NCBI RefSeq assembly: GCF_021869535.1
Contig: NW_026262734.1
Span: forward strand, 80,476,339-80,540,338
Source of the DNA: Mytilus californianus
Lineage: Eukaryota; Mollusca; Bivalvia; Mytilida; Mytilidae
Length of the DNA: 64,000 nt
Direction: 5' to 3'
Below the pieces are notes generated by a model. It did not search any database. It saw only the letters and a program-made list of their open reading frames with translations, and was not told the DNA's origin. Positions 62,488 to 64,000 of the stretch are shown one piece after another. Within the stretch, counting starts at the first letter, position 1. Every line of letters begins with the position of its first letter. The translations under genes and the position numbers were made by a program.

Positions 62488-63269
62488 AATGGCAAATTTT
62501 TGAGTTCTACTATGCAATATGCACCTTGTTTTGTCAGTGTTTTTAAACATATTATGAAATCAAAATTAAAAACATGAACATATGGTTTAGATCTCCATTT
62601 TATGTGAGAAGAAAAACCATATATGTCAGTATTTTTACATGAAACATTTTCTTATGAAAAAAAAAGACAATAATGCCTCTATCTTCTATTTTTCTCTAGG
62701 TTTTTCCTTTTCTTTAGTACATTTAGGCTTAACTTAATGCTTCAGTACATCTCTAGACTAATCTCTTTATTGAGTAGACATTTAAGGTTAAAATAAGTAC
62801 ATTTATCATAACCTTATGAAGTACACCAAGTAATTACGTAACTTTATTGTTGATCTATAAAACACTTGCAATTAGAGAAATAAGGTCTCAAGATGGTATT
62901 GTTACCTGATAAGAAAATCGAAACATGGATCTTTATTGTCCAGCGGGGAATTACAATCTATTGATAAGCATGTTGTGAACTGGTTTACCTGAAGGATCGA
63001 TTTTTTATCTTCAAATTATAGCATTTTGATTGAGACATTGTCTCCTGTATTAAAATTGACTGTCAAAATTTGCCATATCTTTTTTCAATCCACTAAAGGT
63101 GAATTGACATACTGGTAGATATTGTCAATACTAGGGTGATAATTTGAAAACAGCCGCTAGCTGCCTAGAACATGTATAGGTCGAAATTGGCTACTGTGTT
63201 GTCATGTAATATCTTCGTAGGGCAGGCAATAAAATATTTCATGAGTAGGTTAATAAAAAAAACTCATTA

Positions 63270-63345
63270 AAGATACCAGGCTTATCAATTTGTACGCCAG
63301 ACACGCTTTTCGTCTACAAAATACTCATCAGTGATGCTGTAATCG
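63270..63345 (+). mobile_element. Mussel repeat fragment ('cgtctacaaaatactcatca')
   Basis: 'taccaggcttatcaatttgt', 'acgccagacacgcttttcgt' and 'ctacaaaatactcatcagtg' form a dispersed sequence familiar from Mytilus. Short, with unclear ends. Confidence 0.55.
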
Positions 63346-63404
63346 AAAAATGAAAAATAATTTAAATAAAAGATGTTTTGTTATACAGCATGCAGACTGA
63401 TCTA

Positions 63405-63480
63405 TGAAAAAAAAAGACTTTGGTCTCTTGTGGAGAGTTGTCTCATTAGCAATCATACCGCATCTTCTTATTTTTATATT
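63405..63480 (+). mobile_element. Fragment of the 'agttgtctcattggcaatca' repeat, 3' end
   Basis: 'tttggtctcttgtggagagt', 'tgtctcattagcaatcatac' and 'cgcatcttcttatttttata' match the 3' end of 13605-13976 in the same orientation. Confidence 0.75.
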
Positions 63481-64000
63481 TAAATCCCGATCATTATGAA
63501 ACTTTTAAATTTCGCCTGAAAATTTCTCATTTTAGAACCTGTGTCAATTTCATGGGAAATCAATGTCCTCAGAAAGTTACATTTATTTACATATATTTTG
63601 TTTTAATTCCAGTTCAAATAATACAGGGGAAGTTTGTTGGTGAATATGTTTAAGAATTTTCCGGCCATGTCTCCGTCCATTGTTTGTTTCCTACTCCCTC
63701 TTTAAAGTGTTTGTTACTTCGTTTCAAACAGTTGCCGGCCCCAACAATTACTGAATAAACAATCTGTGTTGATAGTGGTGATAGTTTAAAATAGCCATGT
63801 CATTTGTTTACAAATAATTAATCAGTGGGCATTGAAGTGGAGGTCCGGACACCGCCGTGAAAGTTTTACATACCTTGGTAACTGTCGGTAATTATAAACT
63901 GGACATTCACCACAATTGTATCGGAGAGAGAAATTTCAACGTTTTAATTTATTTGTAAATAGATATATTGATTCAAAAGTAGATTTGAAAACAATGAATT

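Larger units (their letters stand above)
20849..64000 (+). other. Presumed downstream intron of the TTC28-like gene
   Basis: I looked for the continuation of the TPR array, which should follow directly as an A-Y-x-R-x-G type helix in phase 0, and did not find it. Repeats are listed separately. Stretches such as 20910-22510, 24760-26140, 26270-29300, 30400-32390, 33700-35200, 36290-39960, 40570-43920, 46100-48100, 50000-51890, 51960-56100, 56400-58570 and 61110-62260 are AT-rich and hold no feature I can name, apart from tiny local duplications and the regulatory candidates reported as findings. The gene could also end in this interval without my seeing it. Confidence 0.5.

Noticed and set aside
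62262-62577. Two overlapping ORFs rich in Trp, His and Gly repeats
   Set aside because: They are the 18-19-bp minisatellite read in two frames.

Overview
The window is AT-rich, intron- and repeat-dominated eukaryotic DNA. Its interspersed repeats match families I recognise from marine mussels, so Mytilus or a close relative (Mytilidae, Bivalvia) is the likely source. The clearest are the 'agatgtggtatgattgcca' family, the 'ttcagctggcccctaaaca' family, and foldback elements ending in 'tactgtggattcatt'. That assignment rests on remembered repeat families, not on a database search. There are no operons, ribosome binding sites or long ORFs, and almost all ORFs of 60-130 codons look like chance or repeat-derived frames.

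Only one gene segment is well supported: a 324-bp phase 0/0 exon at 20525-20848 (+). It encodes a Pro/Gly/Ser-rich lead and two tetratricopeptide repeats that look like the amino-terminal TPRs of TTC28. If the gene continues on both sides, 1-20524 and 20849-64000 are parts of large introns, at least about 20.5 kb and 43 kb long within this window. No promoter, first exon, further TPR exon or polyadenylation signal could be assigned.

Layout. 1-20.5 kb holds a Helitron/pearl-like element with a four-unit core of about 193 bp (2.7-3.56 kb), a foldback element (4.73-4.98 kb), a G-rich 51-60-bp minisatellite (7.68-8.36 kb), mussel repeats (2.3, 8.5 and 13.6 kb), a long hairpin (9.24 kb), a foldback MITE (12.8 kb), an 'attattgcga'-type MITE (15.5 kb) and a CpG-rich spot (16.24 kb). 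20.5-20.85 kb is the exon. 20.85-40 kb holds a 3 x 89-bp tandem repeat (23.98 kb), a 40-bp palindrome (24.63 kb), tRNA-derived SINE copies (26.1 and 29.3 kb), a MITE containing a SINE tail (32.65 kb) and more mussel repeats. 40-64 kb holds a 21-bp to 63-bp higher-order minisatellite (40.0-40.55 kb), a well-preserved foldback MITE (44.3 kb), a plus-strand SINE (45.3 kb), a 21-G run (48.16 kb), a 36-codon coding-like fragment (49.2 kb), a second foldback element of the 4.7-kb family (60.8 kb) and a 19-bp minisatellite (62.26 kb).

I did not find a convincing new biological system. The most interesting signals are structural: a G-quadruplex-capable intronic minisatellite, two related foldback elements that each carry homopolymer-plus-motif internal repeats, the higher-order minisatellite, and an exon isolated in very large introns.
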